Shown in pieces: positions 1 to 12,117 of a stretch of 64,000 bases of DNA. Positions within the stretch are counted from its first letter, which is position 1; every line of letters starts with the position of its first letter. The notes beneath the pieces are model-generated. The model had not been told where the DNA came from, did not search any database, and saw nothing but the letters and a program-made list of their open reading frames with translations. The DNA lies in contig NC_088308.1 in assembly GCF_910592395.1 (NCBI RefSeq), positions 19,421,501-19,485,500 on the forward strand, written 5' to 3'. The DNA is from Lineus longissimus. Taxonomy: Eukaryota; Nemertea; Pilidiophora; Heteronemertea; Lineidae. Both the position numbers and the translations under genes were made by a program.

Positions 1-1064
1 CAATCAAATTTGGTCAGGTTCTCTGACCGGATTTTGCATAACATTAGGTCCGGGTCGTTGTGGACTTCGATTGGTCGATTCTCACATGGCTTATATATAA
101 TTCTTATTGTGACAGTTGTTTATGAAACAATTGAATATGAAGTCCATGAAACAGTTGGAAAGGTTACAAGTCACTGTGCCAATGTGCATTGATTTTGATA
201 TTACATATCAGGAAATGCGTGATGATTTGAATAAAAGTGGAAACGTATGCTTTATCCTGCATTGTGCACCGACATAACGTAGGCATCCGTAAACTTGTAC
301 TATCGTACTCGTGTTGATCAATATTTCACTAAAAATAAGGTCGTCTAACTTATCAACTCTAAATAACACCAAGACTCAATTAATGCACCAAAAGCTCAGT
401 TAGTTTAAACAACCATCCGTTGATCACGTTGCCCTAGAAAAGACGCGTAGATTTATTTATTACATGAACTTTTACATTTTGCTATTATCCATCCCATTGT
501 CATTGTCAAGTTGATTCATGAAATGGCTGGAACATGTTCTGAGATGATTTGGTGTCATGAACGAAAACAATCAACATCAACAGATGCGTGGGCAGATCCG
601 AATGAAAAATATGAAATGAATGAACCTCATAAAAAAATCATGACCAAAGTTAATTCAGCTTACTTTGACCGAGATCAATATTCATCTGAATGGGACAAGC
701 CTTTGTGGTATTATTACTCAAACATATGTTGATGCGACAGCTGTTCAATAACATCAATATGGACTGCCCTGTACATAAGCCACATCCTTGCCAGCAACAG
801 TCTAATCGATCGTTGGGGTATATGGTTACAGGGCACTGATGTTGGTAACCGATGAAGAATATCCTTAAATGATTGGATACATGTACGTTCCCACGCAGTG
901 ACCCGGTGGTCCATTAATGATTTTCTCAACGAATTCATCACCGGCAGCTGCCTACTGAACATGTGTAGTGTACGAAATCCTTTCCAATCCGGCATATCAT
1001 CTTTGTCATCATTCTGCTTAAACAGTCACTCTGCCTGTATCTAACGTTATTATAGCAGAATCAG
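1..1064. other. No confident gene; 3' flank of S1-like gene
   Basis: Only short reading frames are present. A minus-strand frame at 714-995 (93 codons) directly follows the S1-like gene below and may contain its last exon. In another minus frame near 960-880 the reading includes the short stretch GHCVGTYMYP, which vaguely resembles the region around the active-site serine of trypsin-like proteases. The splice phase does not connect to that frame, so I leave the terminal exon unassigned. Confidence 0.3.
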
Positions 1065-1070
1065 TTTATT
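1065..1070 (-). terminator. Candidate poly(A) signal (AATAAA)
   Basis: AATAAA is read on the minus strand, downstream of the S1-like exons at 1310-2490. It lies two bases after an in-frame TGA of a short possible terminal exon that begins after a TTTTTGCAG acceptor. It would fit the 3' end of that gene but is unproven. Confidence 0.3.
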
Positions 1071-1309
1071 GTCAGTATATAACTAATACAGAACAAAAGC
1101 ATAGGCAAGAATCATCCCTGCAAAAAGGCCATAAAACATTAATGGAGTCATAAATGATTTACCCAATGGTGTAACAACGAATGAATTAGCGAAATGTCAA
1201 AACTGAGGAATAAAAATCCTACGCAGTTCAAGAGATCACCAATCACACCCACTTAACAACATTGAGCAGCCTAATTGGGTTGCAGTGCCGATGTCCCTCG
1301 CGGCTTTAC

Positions 1310-2490
1310 ATCGTAATCAGTGTTGACATCAAGGGAAAAAAGATAATTGGGCTATCTTCTGATTGATGGTCGAGATAAGTCCAACCCAAATTCAGGACTG
1401 TCTGATACATTTTGTCAGGGACAGGCATTGACAGGGTAACTCTGCGTGGTTTTCTGTAAGCTTGAATATGGCCCACTAGGCAGGCAGCTCACCTGTTCCC
1501 CTCTAAAAGGATTGTCATTCTGTTTGGGAAGGGGATGGCAACATAATCAACCCGCCTACGTACACTCAGCTGCTGTATAGTGTCATCATGATTTAAGGCC
1601 CTAACAATGAGATCCCTCATCAGATAAGGGTCTGAAGGCCGGATTCGTGCCGCGTAGGCGACACCAGCTGTGGAAAGGACTTCCGGTGAACGAGGAGTGC
1701 ACCGCACAGCTGCTGGTGGCTTTGATATCGCAAGTTAAGGGCTCTTTACCACAAGTTATAACATATTGTCATCAGTATACATGTAGTCCCCCACAAGTAT
1801 GACCTGTTGCGGGATATTGGAGTGCGGGGGCGAAGACAGACCCCGAACCTTGTGAGCCATGATACCAGAAAGGTGATGTACCCTCTCAGTCATTAAACAT
1901 GGAAAATGGTCGGCAGCTGAATGTACGATAACTATTGATTTACGCCCACCATAGACTAGAATTACAACCACAGACTGAGACAAATATTTTAAAGTGCTAT
2001 ACGGAATAGGATTCTTAACTACTAAATGATGGATACAGTTCTTGTCAAACATCGACTTCTCCACGACAGATTTCGCCTCAACTTGCTTCAAGATTGGTAT
2101 TTTGATTGCCAAAACCCAGTTGTACATTTCATAGATATATACTTGAGGAAGAAATGAGCTACTTGTTACACCGAAATTATTCGACTATTTATGAATCTAC
2201 AACAGATTTACTCTGACAATCAACGGCTCATGTACAGGTCAGGAAAACTCGTCTTAATATAACAGCCAAGTATGATATTCCGATATTGTGTTCTGAATTA
2301 TTCAACGACCTTTATCGGCGGTGTAACAGGTTCTAATCTCAATTCGAGGGAGTGGGTTGATTGCTGACACAGCACCATCTGGCGCAATTCGTATTCCTTC
2401 CCAAGATCGCCTCGTACCAATTGTCACAATCTCACCGTATTTAAGGAAAACAAGAACCGCTGTATAGCGGTTACATTTTGTTTTCTTCAA
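1310..2490 (-). CDS. Degenerate S1 (trypsin-fold) protease-like gene, partial
   Basis: Four exons join in consistent phase: 2490-2310 (acceptor TTTCTTCAG), 2141-1944 (donor GTAAAT), 1712-1493 (or start 1709; donor GTGAGC) and 1453-1310. The first may be a linker; the others follow the order of a trypsin-like domain. A NPIPYSTLKY...QSVVVIL start (exon 2) is followed by VLSTAGVAY, where active proteases have the TAAHC histidine block. Next come LIVRALNHDD, PNRMTILLEG in place of NDIALL, and LNLGWTY in place of the GWG turn (exon 4). The histidine and aspartate positions are therefore not catalytic: if expressed, the product would be a pseudo-protease, and otherwise a decaying gene. The 5' and 3' ends are not resolved. 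S1 identity is my reading of a divergent pattern, moderately supported by the exon phases. Confidence 0.5.
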
Positions 2491-2820
2491 CTGAAGAAAT
2501 AAACGTTCTAATCAATGACGCTGTTAACGGTACTGCGCTGGTACCTTCGTCAATGGTAGCTACAAGGTAGCTGCCTTCATCTTAGTATGCATATTTATAC
2601 ATCGCCGAACATAACTATTGCCATTTACCATCCTTGCAACAGGTTTGTTTACGGCGGGCAATCAAATCGAGTTATTTCTGCTTCAGTCTGGAACTTGCAG
2701 AGATTTCATAACCAATCAGCTGACCAGAATCAATGACTGGTCAATACCAATGATGTACTGCACTAGCATTAGCGAGCATATGGTGAAACAAAGAACGTTA
2801 TTTTCGTAAACGAGAATGAT

Positions 2821-2880
2821 GGTGGCGTAGTGCTTCCGAAATAGAGGTCGTCCGTTCGAATCCCTTCCGAATCACTTTGC
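2821..2880 (+). repeat. tRNA-derived SINE-like fragment
   Basis: The stretch has an A-box-like TGGCGTAGTGC followed by a B-box-like GTTCGAATCC, but the spacing is too short and no cloverleaf can be folded. This suits a decayed tRNA-derived SINE rather than a tRNA gene. Confidence 0.3.
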
Positions 2881-4965
2881 TCTTTCCACGGTTCGATTGC
2901 AAGGTTAAGTGTTGCTGCTCCTTACCTTCGGGACGCCAAAGCTCTCTGATTGTGATTAGAAAAGCGCTATTAACAAATACCTATAAATGTGTAACATAAA
3001 TCTGCAGTAGCATTCACATTGATAAATGTCAAGGTACCACAACCGAACTTAACGATATTTTGACTTCAATGATTTTATCGCTGGTCAGTAGTGAAGGCTA
3101 AAATGGGAGATATCTCGATAAAGTCACCTTCTTAGCTAACTGAAGATAATGACGAGGAAAGCGCGTAAGAGCGTCTTTCATATATGGTAACTTTAATAAA
3201 TAAATAGAACGATAATTGCTTGTAAAACAGTGCCAATCTGGCTTTAGTACCATACCGTACCTGTAACATATTTCATTAATTATTACGTTTCCCAAGACAG
3301 AAACTTGTACACTTAATTGATTAAAAAAAACAGTATTTAAAATACCCCAGCCCGGAAATGATAATGTTAGGTTGGATCCAAGGAGATTTGTAGATTGGTT
3401 AGAAACTACCTGGTTGCGGTACTACAGCCAAGTTGCGCCTTTTTCAGTTAATAATACGCTGTTCGATCAATAATTAACATAAACATCGAATTGAGAATGA
3501 ATGAACGGTTCGCTTATGCACTTATGTAGAATGTAACAGTTCTCCTAACATATACAGTTAAAGATATTCTTTCAGTTAGTGATAATGTTGCTTGTTTTGA
3601 AGGAGACTATTCATTGATTGATGATAAAATTTGAAGGTAAAATTTGACAGGGTTTATACATCCAAACTGTAACCATATGGTAAAGATTTCCAAGACATCT
3701 TTGAAGAACAATTGTAAGAAATATGACAGGAATGAATGAAATGGTGATAGAAAAGATAAATAAGCACCGGACTCACCTTTAGATGTTCGTCCGAATAAAG
3801 AATCCGTTTCTCCTCCGGTACAAAACTAGAAAATTATAGTATAAAAATATAAAATCTCTCTTGTGAATGTGTGTTTAGCCAGTTGTGCTTCTTTCAATGC
3901 AAGCATGCGAATATCCAGCTGATAGTGGGCGCCTGCCGTTTATATAGTACGGGCTTCACTATCGGATATCAATTCGCCATCATAACAAAGCACTATTTTC
4001 AAAGCCAAAGCAGAAGACGCGGAGGCACAAACCAGAAAATGCTCAATATCGAAAAACGTAAATATCGATCTATGATTTTCGGTGGACAGATGTCAAATTC
4101 CATATCATCCAGCTAATTCAATCGGCTTTAGTGTGATTTTCCGAATACCGGTACGCGTAGTGTCATACTATTGATCCTCGGTAATTCGGCCTCACTGATA
4201 ATGGTGTCACAGACGATGGCTCTGCTATTGGCCACCGGCTAATATAATGTATAATTTATGACAAATATCATATGTAGGAATAAGATAAACGACCCAGATG
4301 CATTTATTTATGATAACTATTTTCATTCACCAATTTCCATCAACCTCGTTCCTGAGAGCAAACTGTTGATAATGCATGGGTGCCATTTACATTTCGCTGT
4401 ATCTCGAATGATCCCATTTATTAGACCTGAGGCTTGCCGTCCATTCATTATCGACCGGTTCCGTTGATGACGTCACGAATATCGTTGGCAATCCACTTGC
4501 GATTGAAGCATGAATGAAAGGAGGCTTGTACATTGTATAATTGTGGATTCACCCTTAGAGCTAATGTCGGGTGTGGGGGGGGGGGGGGGGGATTTGCAGA
4601 TGTCGTAGAAACGAAAGATGCGCTTTTAATCTCTGAGGTATCGACAGTCATGGCCTCTTTAGAACCAAATTCTATAATCCGTCAGAATATAAAGGGCCGA
4701 ACACGTTTTCCGATGGGAGATATTTTCTACTTATCTACAACGGGATCGTACTTGCCTGGTCGCGCTTGGTCTAACCTTCCCTTTTATAATTATGAGACAT
4801 TCACAGTATTTGAATGATTTCTGCTTTAGTTGTAGGAGGAAACCAGCGACTCGGTCAAGCTTATAGCAGTATTTCAGAGACAGCTTTGCCTTTGAACCAA
4901 AATCATTTGGTGAGAATTCCAGTCATGTTGTCCAATCAAAGTGTTACCGGACGGTTGTGGTGGCA

Positions 4966-5072
4966 GCTTTCGCAAGCACCCGGTTTGGCCAACAACTACG
5001 TTTCAGCGAGGATCCACCTAGTGTCTCTTCACATACGTAGAGTCACTGGCCAAAACGGGCGGTTGCGAAAGC
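4966..5072. repeat. Imperfect inverted repeat, 25-bp arms
   Basis: Bases 4966-4990 are the reverse complement of 5048-5072 with three mismatches. The arms start GCTTTCGCAA and end TTTGGCC, and the spacer is 57 bases. It may be a cruciform, a regulatory dyad or a small transposon core. Confidence 0.6.
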
Positions 5073-6231
5073 TCACTATTGAATCGATCACACGGCGTGA
5101 TTTAGAGGGGACTTCCGGCTCGTTTTAGCGTTTATCATTAAATTAGCACAGCTGCACATTAAAAGCTGTCGATTATCCACGTTGTTTGGAGACCTGCCTA
5201 TCCTACGCCAATCTATAGGCCTGCAGTTAATGAAGAAAATCGTTAATGCTTATCATGTTCAGCACATGGCACAGTTAGTAGAGTACTAGTAGATGGGGAG
5301 TGGTTTCATTGGGTCTCAGATTAGAAAGGTGGCAGTCCTTTATTAGCATACTGAACTTCAGCGGCAACTGCCTCCGTTACCTCCGCCCATACTAGACGCG
5401 CTTAACATTGAGGGTCGAGGTGTTTATTAGCGACCTCGGATCTATTGGCTCCTGTTTGTAGGGCAATTTGGGAAGATTTTGGGAAATCATACTGAACTGT
5501 GATTAATGAATTAACGAGACCGGTGTGAACTCCAGCGAGAATGACTTATGTTATGGGGATATGCATATATCATAAAAGTAACAAGGGACATTCCCTTACG
5601 AATTCAGTTTGAGGTTGCTGTGATTGAATCAACACAGCATGTTACCGGTGAAGCAATGATCCTTGAACAGCGAGTTGTTCAGTTCTTCGAGTGCATTCTG
5701 AACCATCAAAGGTACTCCGTCCATTACCTCCCCTCATACGTGGTGTCGGAGCCCGGGTCGCCATAGTGGATTGAAAGCTTGAGGGTCAAGATGTTCGGGT
5801 GAGACAACCCCCTCGCGAAACTCGCCAATTCGACTATGCGATGAAGATACCACGGCGTACTTCCGCTGAGACGTACAGCGCAAGAAGTAGAACTTTAATG
5901 CTTGGATGATAGTTACCACAATATAGCATCTTTGTGGTTAATCGTGATATATTTTGCCCTGTTAAGCTCCGTGGTATTATGTTTTAATAACTGCATATCC
6001 GCTATCATGCGGGAAAAGAACAGGCTTAAAATTCTGCTGTGGGCCTGGCTCGGTGACGTCATGACTGGCATGATTACGTGCGATATGATCCAGGCTTTGG
6101 GCATTTTACGTTTTGAATAAAACACTAATGCATCGCGCGTTGACACCAGTCGAGGAAATATCAATTTGCGTATAAGTAACCTACTCTAAACAAATCAAGG
6201 ATATATAGATTTGGGAATGACCGGCATTCAG

Positions 6232-6680
6232 GACGTCAGCCTGAGGGTGTACGTTTGTTATGACAAATTCGATTCCAAAGATGGATTTCACATCACGAGC
6301 ACGAGGAAATCTCACAAAATTATAAGATTATACCCTTTAGAAACAATATTATCTCCAATTCTCTATAATGGAATATTGTATTTAAGGCCAACGATGACGT
6401 CTAGGTTTCGTAACTATAGCAGTTAGCCATGGTGATGTTAGTTTCCAAGGCAATTCTTCTTGAAATAGCTAGCCGACGATTAACTATTCTTTTTGCCCCG
6501 TGTGAGCCAAGTTGCAAAGAGATACATGTACATATAGGCTACGGTGATGACGTTTGCGCAAGACGTGAGTTACTTTTAAGGGTTTCTTTAAAGCTTTTTT
6601 GCAGTGAAAAGGCAAACTTACTGCAGCAAACGGTGTCTTGTGAAGTTCAGGAGAAAACGTTTCAAATGGTGTTTTCGTAA
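6232..6680 (+). CDS. S1 protease-like exon pair, partial
   Basis: Two exons join in phase 2: 6232-6404 (acceptor CATTCAG, donor GTTTCG) and 6512-6680 (acceptor GCCAAG, ends in TAA). The first reads like the middle of a trypsin-fold domain: LRVYVCYDKF, then KSHKIIRLYP, then ILYNGILYLRP where active enzymes have NDIALL. The second has HVHIGYGDD, matching the GWG turn, then LLLRVSLKLFC. The catalytic aspartate is not in its place. No N-terminal half with a TAAHC block was found upstream, so this is a fragment or pseudogene. It is the opposite strand to the similar exons at 1.3-2.5 kb, so the region may hold several decayed copies. Confidence 0.4.
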
Positions 6681-7114
6681 TACGGCAAACACACGGCAGT
6701 TGAATTTAATTCAGATTGCTTTGATATCGTATTTCTCAGTTTAATTTGGCATGTATATGATTGAGATATTATACGAGTCACCTAAGATTAGCTTCCATCT
6801 TCTGGTATTTACTTGCTTGCCGAGGCATCATTTCCTTGCCATTCTCCCTCAAACCAGCAACTATCGATCTCGTAAAATAGAATCAACTTGTCCCTAAAAA
6901 ATTCACCCAGCTTCCAACCTATAAATAACTTCAACTACTTGACTGGTATGGCATCTTCCTTGACGAGCCCACGCAATCCTTCCATCCTCATCTTCTGCCC
7001 TCGGGGGAGTTGAGCGTAGAACGTGAAATAACCAATCAGGAGGCTATCTGTTCTGGTTGTTTACCTCCCGAAGTCAGAACCCATTGATAGATTCCCGCCC
7101 ACGCGCTCAATACT

Positions 7115-7454
7115 ATGGCAACAGAAATTGTAACAAGACGTCACAAACTGATAATCGGTCAAACGTGTATTGTCAAAGCAGATCTGCTGCTCCTTTCAAT
7201 TGAAGGCAAATATCTTCTGCTAGTGACGTCAGCAGCAACCTGCTGGCGGAGAAATCGATGGGGATTTGGATCAGCTGGAGAAGTGCATGGCCAGTGAGTT
7301 AGCATCGTGGAGCGGGGCGAGCAGACGGTACCATGTACGTCACGGAAAGCTAATTCCGTCCGTGAAGGACATAACGCCCAGGTGGAATCTATTTTTAGTT
7401 GATTTAGCAGTTCCTGAATCCCTAGCGGGATCTGAATGGTCTCACTTGATCTAG
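7115..7454 (+). pseudogene. S1 protease-like fragment with a frame break
   Basis: In frame 2, 7115-7294 reads KLIIGQ (like the IIGG start of mature S1 proteases), then KYLLLVTSAATC (like the VLTAAHC block, with histidine replaced by threonine). Continuation of the fold is found in frame 3 (about 7240-7451): YHVRHGKLIPSV and RWNLFLVDLAV, like the HP...NDIALL segment. The shift between frames occurs around 7240-7294 without an evident intron, so I call it broken. The assignment rests on weak motif similarity. Confidence 0.35.
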
Positions 7455-8585
7455 CGTTAGTACTTTTGACTGGAGCTTGCACAGCTTTATTTTATATTGG
7501 TGACGGTTGTCGCAAGCACTTGCCATCTGATCCTTATGCTGCTGCTGAAAGAAAACAGCCAATTACCTGTCACTGAATAGCAGTGAAGACGTTAGACGGC
7601 AAAGGGCCGACACAAAACTACGAAAACTCAGTTGCGTCCATGTAAGTGATCACATCCTGTCCTTCTGGTTGTGACTTTGTCTCCTAAGACCACCACAAAA
7701 TCGTTCTCAGTACGTGCAATTAAACACTGTCTTTTTTAAGAATAATGTACCTGGCCAACATGACAGCAAATGTCATTTCTGAGGGGTCCTGGTAGCCCAT
7801 AGCCGAACACCTTGCGTTCATTTTGTTCCATCCCGGCATGAAACTACACCACTCGTCGGCGGCGTCGAGCTGCAAGCACTAATGAATTCGAAATGCTGGC
7901 TCAAGCCCATTTGTCTACGTCACTAATCTTGTTCCGTTTTACAACTAACTTCCGTTTTATTCCGATTACCGACGAATAAATTACATCTGAATCCAACGAG
8001 TTGCTCTATTTTTCCAGCAGTTTGTCGACATTCGTGCCCCGCATGCTCATAAGGAGGCTCAAGCGGCAGTTCTTTTTCGAGTCGGAATGTGGTCATGGTG
8101 ACTCTGTGCGAGATTCTTGTAGGTTCACGTTTAGGTCGACGAGCATTTCCTTGGGACCCGGGCTTGGGACTCAGTTACTAATTTAAAAGGACGGTCACAA
8201 CCCGTTAAACTTCTCTACTGTGGTCTCCTCGTCCGGCGATGAAGACAAGCACCAGTATTGGACAAGATGTAACAATCAAACCCACTCTCAGACTGCTTCT
8301 TTTTAAGGAAAGCAAAGCCATGTCAGCTTTAAAATGCTGTTCATCAAAACTGCCACAATATCGTTAAAAGTCGCAACCAGAGTGTGATTCTTCAAGGAAA
8401 CACAATTTCCAGAACAGGTGTAAATCGGTCAAAACTTTTCACAGAGGAGATACGTCCGCGTAGGGTCGAGAGAACGTGACAAAGGAGGCTTTGTTATCAC
8501 TCTGCCAGAGATTGAAGTAATGGTATATCTAATAATCGGTGTGGTTGTGATGGTGTCCCATCTGGACAGTTTATAATGTAGGACC
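7455..8585. other. No gene recognised
   Basis: Only chance-length frames are seen, for example 8001-8186 on the plus strand. Nothing matches a family I know. The stretch leads into the satellite array. Confidence 0.4.
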
Positions 8586-11500
8586 GGATGTGGCTGTGTT
8601 TCATCTTGGTCTGGGCGTGGCAGTATTTTATCGAGGACTAGATGTAGAAGTATACGTGAATTCTAGGACTGGATATGCAGTTTCTCGTCTAGGACTGCAT
8701 ATGACAGTGTTTCATTTTGGGATGGATGTGACAGGGCTTGATGAAGCAGTTTCTCGTCTAGGACTGGATGTGCCAGTGTTTCATTTTGGATTGATGTGAC
8801 TGGGCTCGATGAAACAGTTTCTCTTCTAGGACTAGATGTGACAGTGTTTCATTTTGTGATGGAAGTGACAACGCTTGATGAAGAAGTTTCTCGTCTAGGA
8901 TTGGATGTGCCAGTGTTTCATTTTGGAATCGATGTAACTGGGCTTGATGATGAAGTTTCTCGTCTAGGTTTGGATGTTACGGTCAGGCTCGATGAAGCAG
9001 TTTCTCGTCTAGGACTGGATGTGCCAGTGTTTCATTTTCGGATGGATGTGACAAGGCTTGATGAAGAAGTTTCTCGTCGAGGACTGGATGTGCCAGTGTT
9101 TCATTTTGGAATGGATGTGACTGGGCTTGATGATGAAGTTTCTCGTCTAGGTTTGAATGTTACGGTAAGGCTCGATGAAACAGTTTCTCTTCTAGGACTG
9201 GATGTGACAGTGTTTCATTTTGGGATGGATGTGACTGGGCTTGATGAAGAAGTTTCTCGTCTAAGACTGGATCTGACAGTGTTTCATTTTGGGATGGATG
9301 TGACTGGGCTTGATGAAGAAGTTTCTCGTCTAAGACTGGATCTGACAGTGTTTCATTTTGGGATGGATGTGAGAGGGCTCGATGAAGCAGTTTCTCGTCT
9401 AGTACTAGATGTGCCAGGGCTCGATGAAGAAGTTTCTCGTCTAGGACTGGATATGACAGTGTTCATTTGGGGATGGATATGATAGGGCCTGATGAAGCAG
9501 TTTCTAGTCTAGGACTGCATATGCCAGTGTTTCATTTTGGGATGAATGTGACAGAGCTTGATGAAGAAGTTTCTCGTCTAGGACTGAATGTGCCAGGGCT
9601 CGATGGAGAAGTTTCTCGTCTAGGACTGGATATGACAATGTTCATTTGGGGATGGATATGACAGGGCTTGATGAAGCAGTTTCTTGTCTGGGACTGGATG
9701 AGACAGGGCTTGATGATGAAGTTTCTCGTCTAGGTTTGGATGCGACGGTAAGGCGCGATGAAACAGTTTCTCGTCTAGGACTGGATGTGCCAGTGTTTCA
9801 TTTTGGGATGGATGTGACTGGGCTTGATGATGAAGTTTCTCGTCTAGGTTTGGATGTTACGGTCAGGCTCGATGAAGCAGTTTCTCATCTAGGACTGGAT
9901 GTGACAGTGTTTCATTTTGGGATGGATGTGACAAGGCTTGATGAAGAAGTTTCTCGTCTAGGACTGGATGTGCCAGTATTTCATTTTGGGATGAATGTGA
10001 CAGGGCTTGATGAAGAAGTTTCTCGTCTTGGACTGGATATGCCAGTGTTTCATTTTGGGATGGATATGACAGGGCCTGATGAAGCAGTTTCTAGTCTTGG
10101 ACTGCATATGACAGTGTTTCATTTTGGGATAAATGTGACAGGGCTTGATGAAGAAGTTTCTCGTCTAGGACTGGATGTGCAAGTGTTTCATTTGGGATGG
10201 ATGTGATAGGGCTTGATGAAGAAGATTCTCGTCTATGAATAGATCTGACAATGTTTCATTTTGGGATGGATGTGACGGGGCCTGTTGAAGCAGTTTCTAG
10301 TCTAGGACTGGATGTGCCAGTGTTTTATTTTGTGATGGATGTGACTGGGCTTGATGAAGCAGTTTCTCGTCTAGGACTGGATGTTACAGGGCTTGATGAA
10401 GAAGTTTCTCGTCTAGCACTAGATGTGCAAGTGTTTCGTTTTGGGATGGATGTGACAGGGCTTGATGAAGAAGTTTCTCGTCTATGACTGGATCGGACAG
10501 TGTTCCATTTTTGGATGGATGTGAGAGGGCTTGATGAAGCAGTTTCTTGTCTAGGACTGGATGTGCCAGTGTTTCATTTTGGAATGGATGTGACAGGGCT
10601 TAATGAAGAAGTTTCTCGTCTATGACTGGATCTGACAGTGTTCCATGAGAAGTTTCTCGTCTAGGACTGGATATGACAGTGTTCATTTTGGGATGGATAT
10701 GACAGGGCCTAATGAAGCAGTTTGTAGTCTTGGACTGCATATGACAGTGTTTCATTTTGGGATGGATGTGACAAGGCTTGATGAAAAAGTTTCTCGTCTA
10801 GGACTGGATGTATTAGTGTTTCACTGTAGGATGGATGTGACTTGGCTCGATGAAGAAGTTTTTCGTCTTGGACTGGATCTGACGGTGTTCAATTTTGGGA
10901 TGGATGTGACAGGGCTTGATGATGAAGTTTTCGTTTGAGACTGAATGTGGCAGTGTTTCATTTTGGGATGTATGTGACAGAGGTTGATGATGAAGTTTTC
11001 GTTTAGGACTGGATGTGTCAGTGTTTCTCGTCTATGACTGGATCTGACAGTGTTCCAATTTTGGATGGATGTGACATAGCCTGAGGAAGCAGTTTCTCGT
11101 CTAGTACTGAATGTGCTAGGGCTCGATGAAGAAGTTTCTGGTCTAGGACTGGATGTGACAGTGTTCATTTGGGGATGGATGTGACAGGGCTTGATGAGGA
11201 AGTTTCTCGACTAGGACTTGATGTGCAAGTGTTTCGTTTTGGGATGGATGTGACTGGGCTTGATGAAGAAGTTTCTGGTCTAGGACTGGATGTGATAGTG
11301 TTTCATTGTAGGATTGATGTGAGTTGACTTGATGAAGCAGTTTCTCATCTAGGACTGGATGTGACAGTGTTTCATTTTTGGGAGGAAGTGACAAGGCTTG
11401 TTGAAGAAGTTTCTCGTCTAGGACTGGATGTGCCAGTGTTTCATTTTGGGATGGATGTGACTGGGCTCGATGAAACAGTTTCTCTCCTAGGACTGGATGT

Positions 11501-12117
11501 GACAGTGTTTCATTTTTGTGAGGAAGTGACAAGGCTTGATGAAGACGTTTCTCGTCTAGGAATGGATGTGCCAGTGTTTCATTTTGGAATCGATGTGACA
11601 GGGCTTGATCATGAAGTTTCTCGTCTAGGTTTGGATGTGACGGTAAGGCTTGATGAAGCAGTTTCTCGTCTAGGACTGGATGAGACAGGGCTTGATGATG
11701 AAGTTTCTCGTCTAGGTTTGGATGTGACGGTAAGGCTCGATGAAGCAGTTTCTCGTCTATAGAACTGGATGTGACAGTGTTTCATTTTGGGATGGATGTG
11801 ACAGGGCTTGATGATGAAGATTCTCGTCTAGGTTTGGATATGACGGTAAGGCTCGATGAAACAGTTTTTTTGTCTAGGACTGGATGTGCCAGTGTTTCAT
11901 TTTGATATGGATGTGACAGGGCTTGGTCAAGAAGTTTCTCGTCTAGGACTGGATGTGCCAGTGTTTCATTTTGGGATCGATCAGATGAAGGGCGTACCTT
12001 ATCCTGGGCAGGTTGTGACAGTGCATCATCTAAGACTTGAGGTGACCATGATTTATTTTGGGATGGATGCTCGTCGGGATGTAGTATTCTCACTTAGTTC
12101 TTGAATGTCAGCATGTT
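8586..12117 (+). repeat. Satellite array 1: 69-bp units with 45/42-bp variants
   Basis: Tandem units of 69 bp run from about 8.59 kb, with a core GTTTCTCGTCTAGGACTGGA, then GTGTTTCATTTTGGGATGGA, then CTTGATGAAGAA. Shorter 45- and 42-bp units lack the TTTCATTTTGGG segment. Most unit lengths are multiples of three, so plus-strand frames stay open for long runs (228 codons at 8796-9482; 186 at 9646-10206) and would encode a 23-residue repeat beginning VSRLGLDV. Single-base indels break these frames repeatedly (near 8790, 9470, 9650, 10200, 10487). Units differ by about 5-20 percent. I read it as satellite DNA rather than a gene. Confidence 0.9.

Larger units (their letters stand above)
2491..6231. 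other. Gene-poor stretch with short frames and repeats
   Basis: No frame here could be tied to a known family. It holds a tRNA-derived SINE-like fragment (2821-2880), a 15-bp G run near 4577 and a 25-bp imperfect inverted repeat (4966-5072). A minus-strand frame at 5734-5919 contains a stretch (AVVSSSHSRIGEF, then VVSPEHLDPQAF) that again recalls the middle of an S1 domain, but without confirmable splice partners. Confidence 0.3.

Noticed and set aside
2821-2880. tRNA gene
   Set aside because: Box-like motifs only, with wrong spacing and no foldable stems.
4533-4817. Plus-strand frame beginning with a glycine run
   Set aside because: The glycines come from a G homopolymer. The remainder has no family resemblance or splice context.
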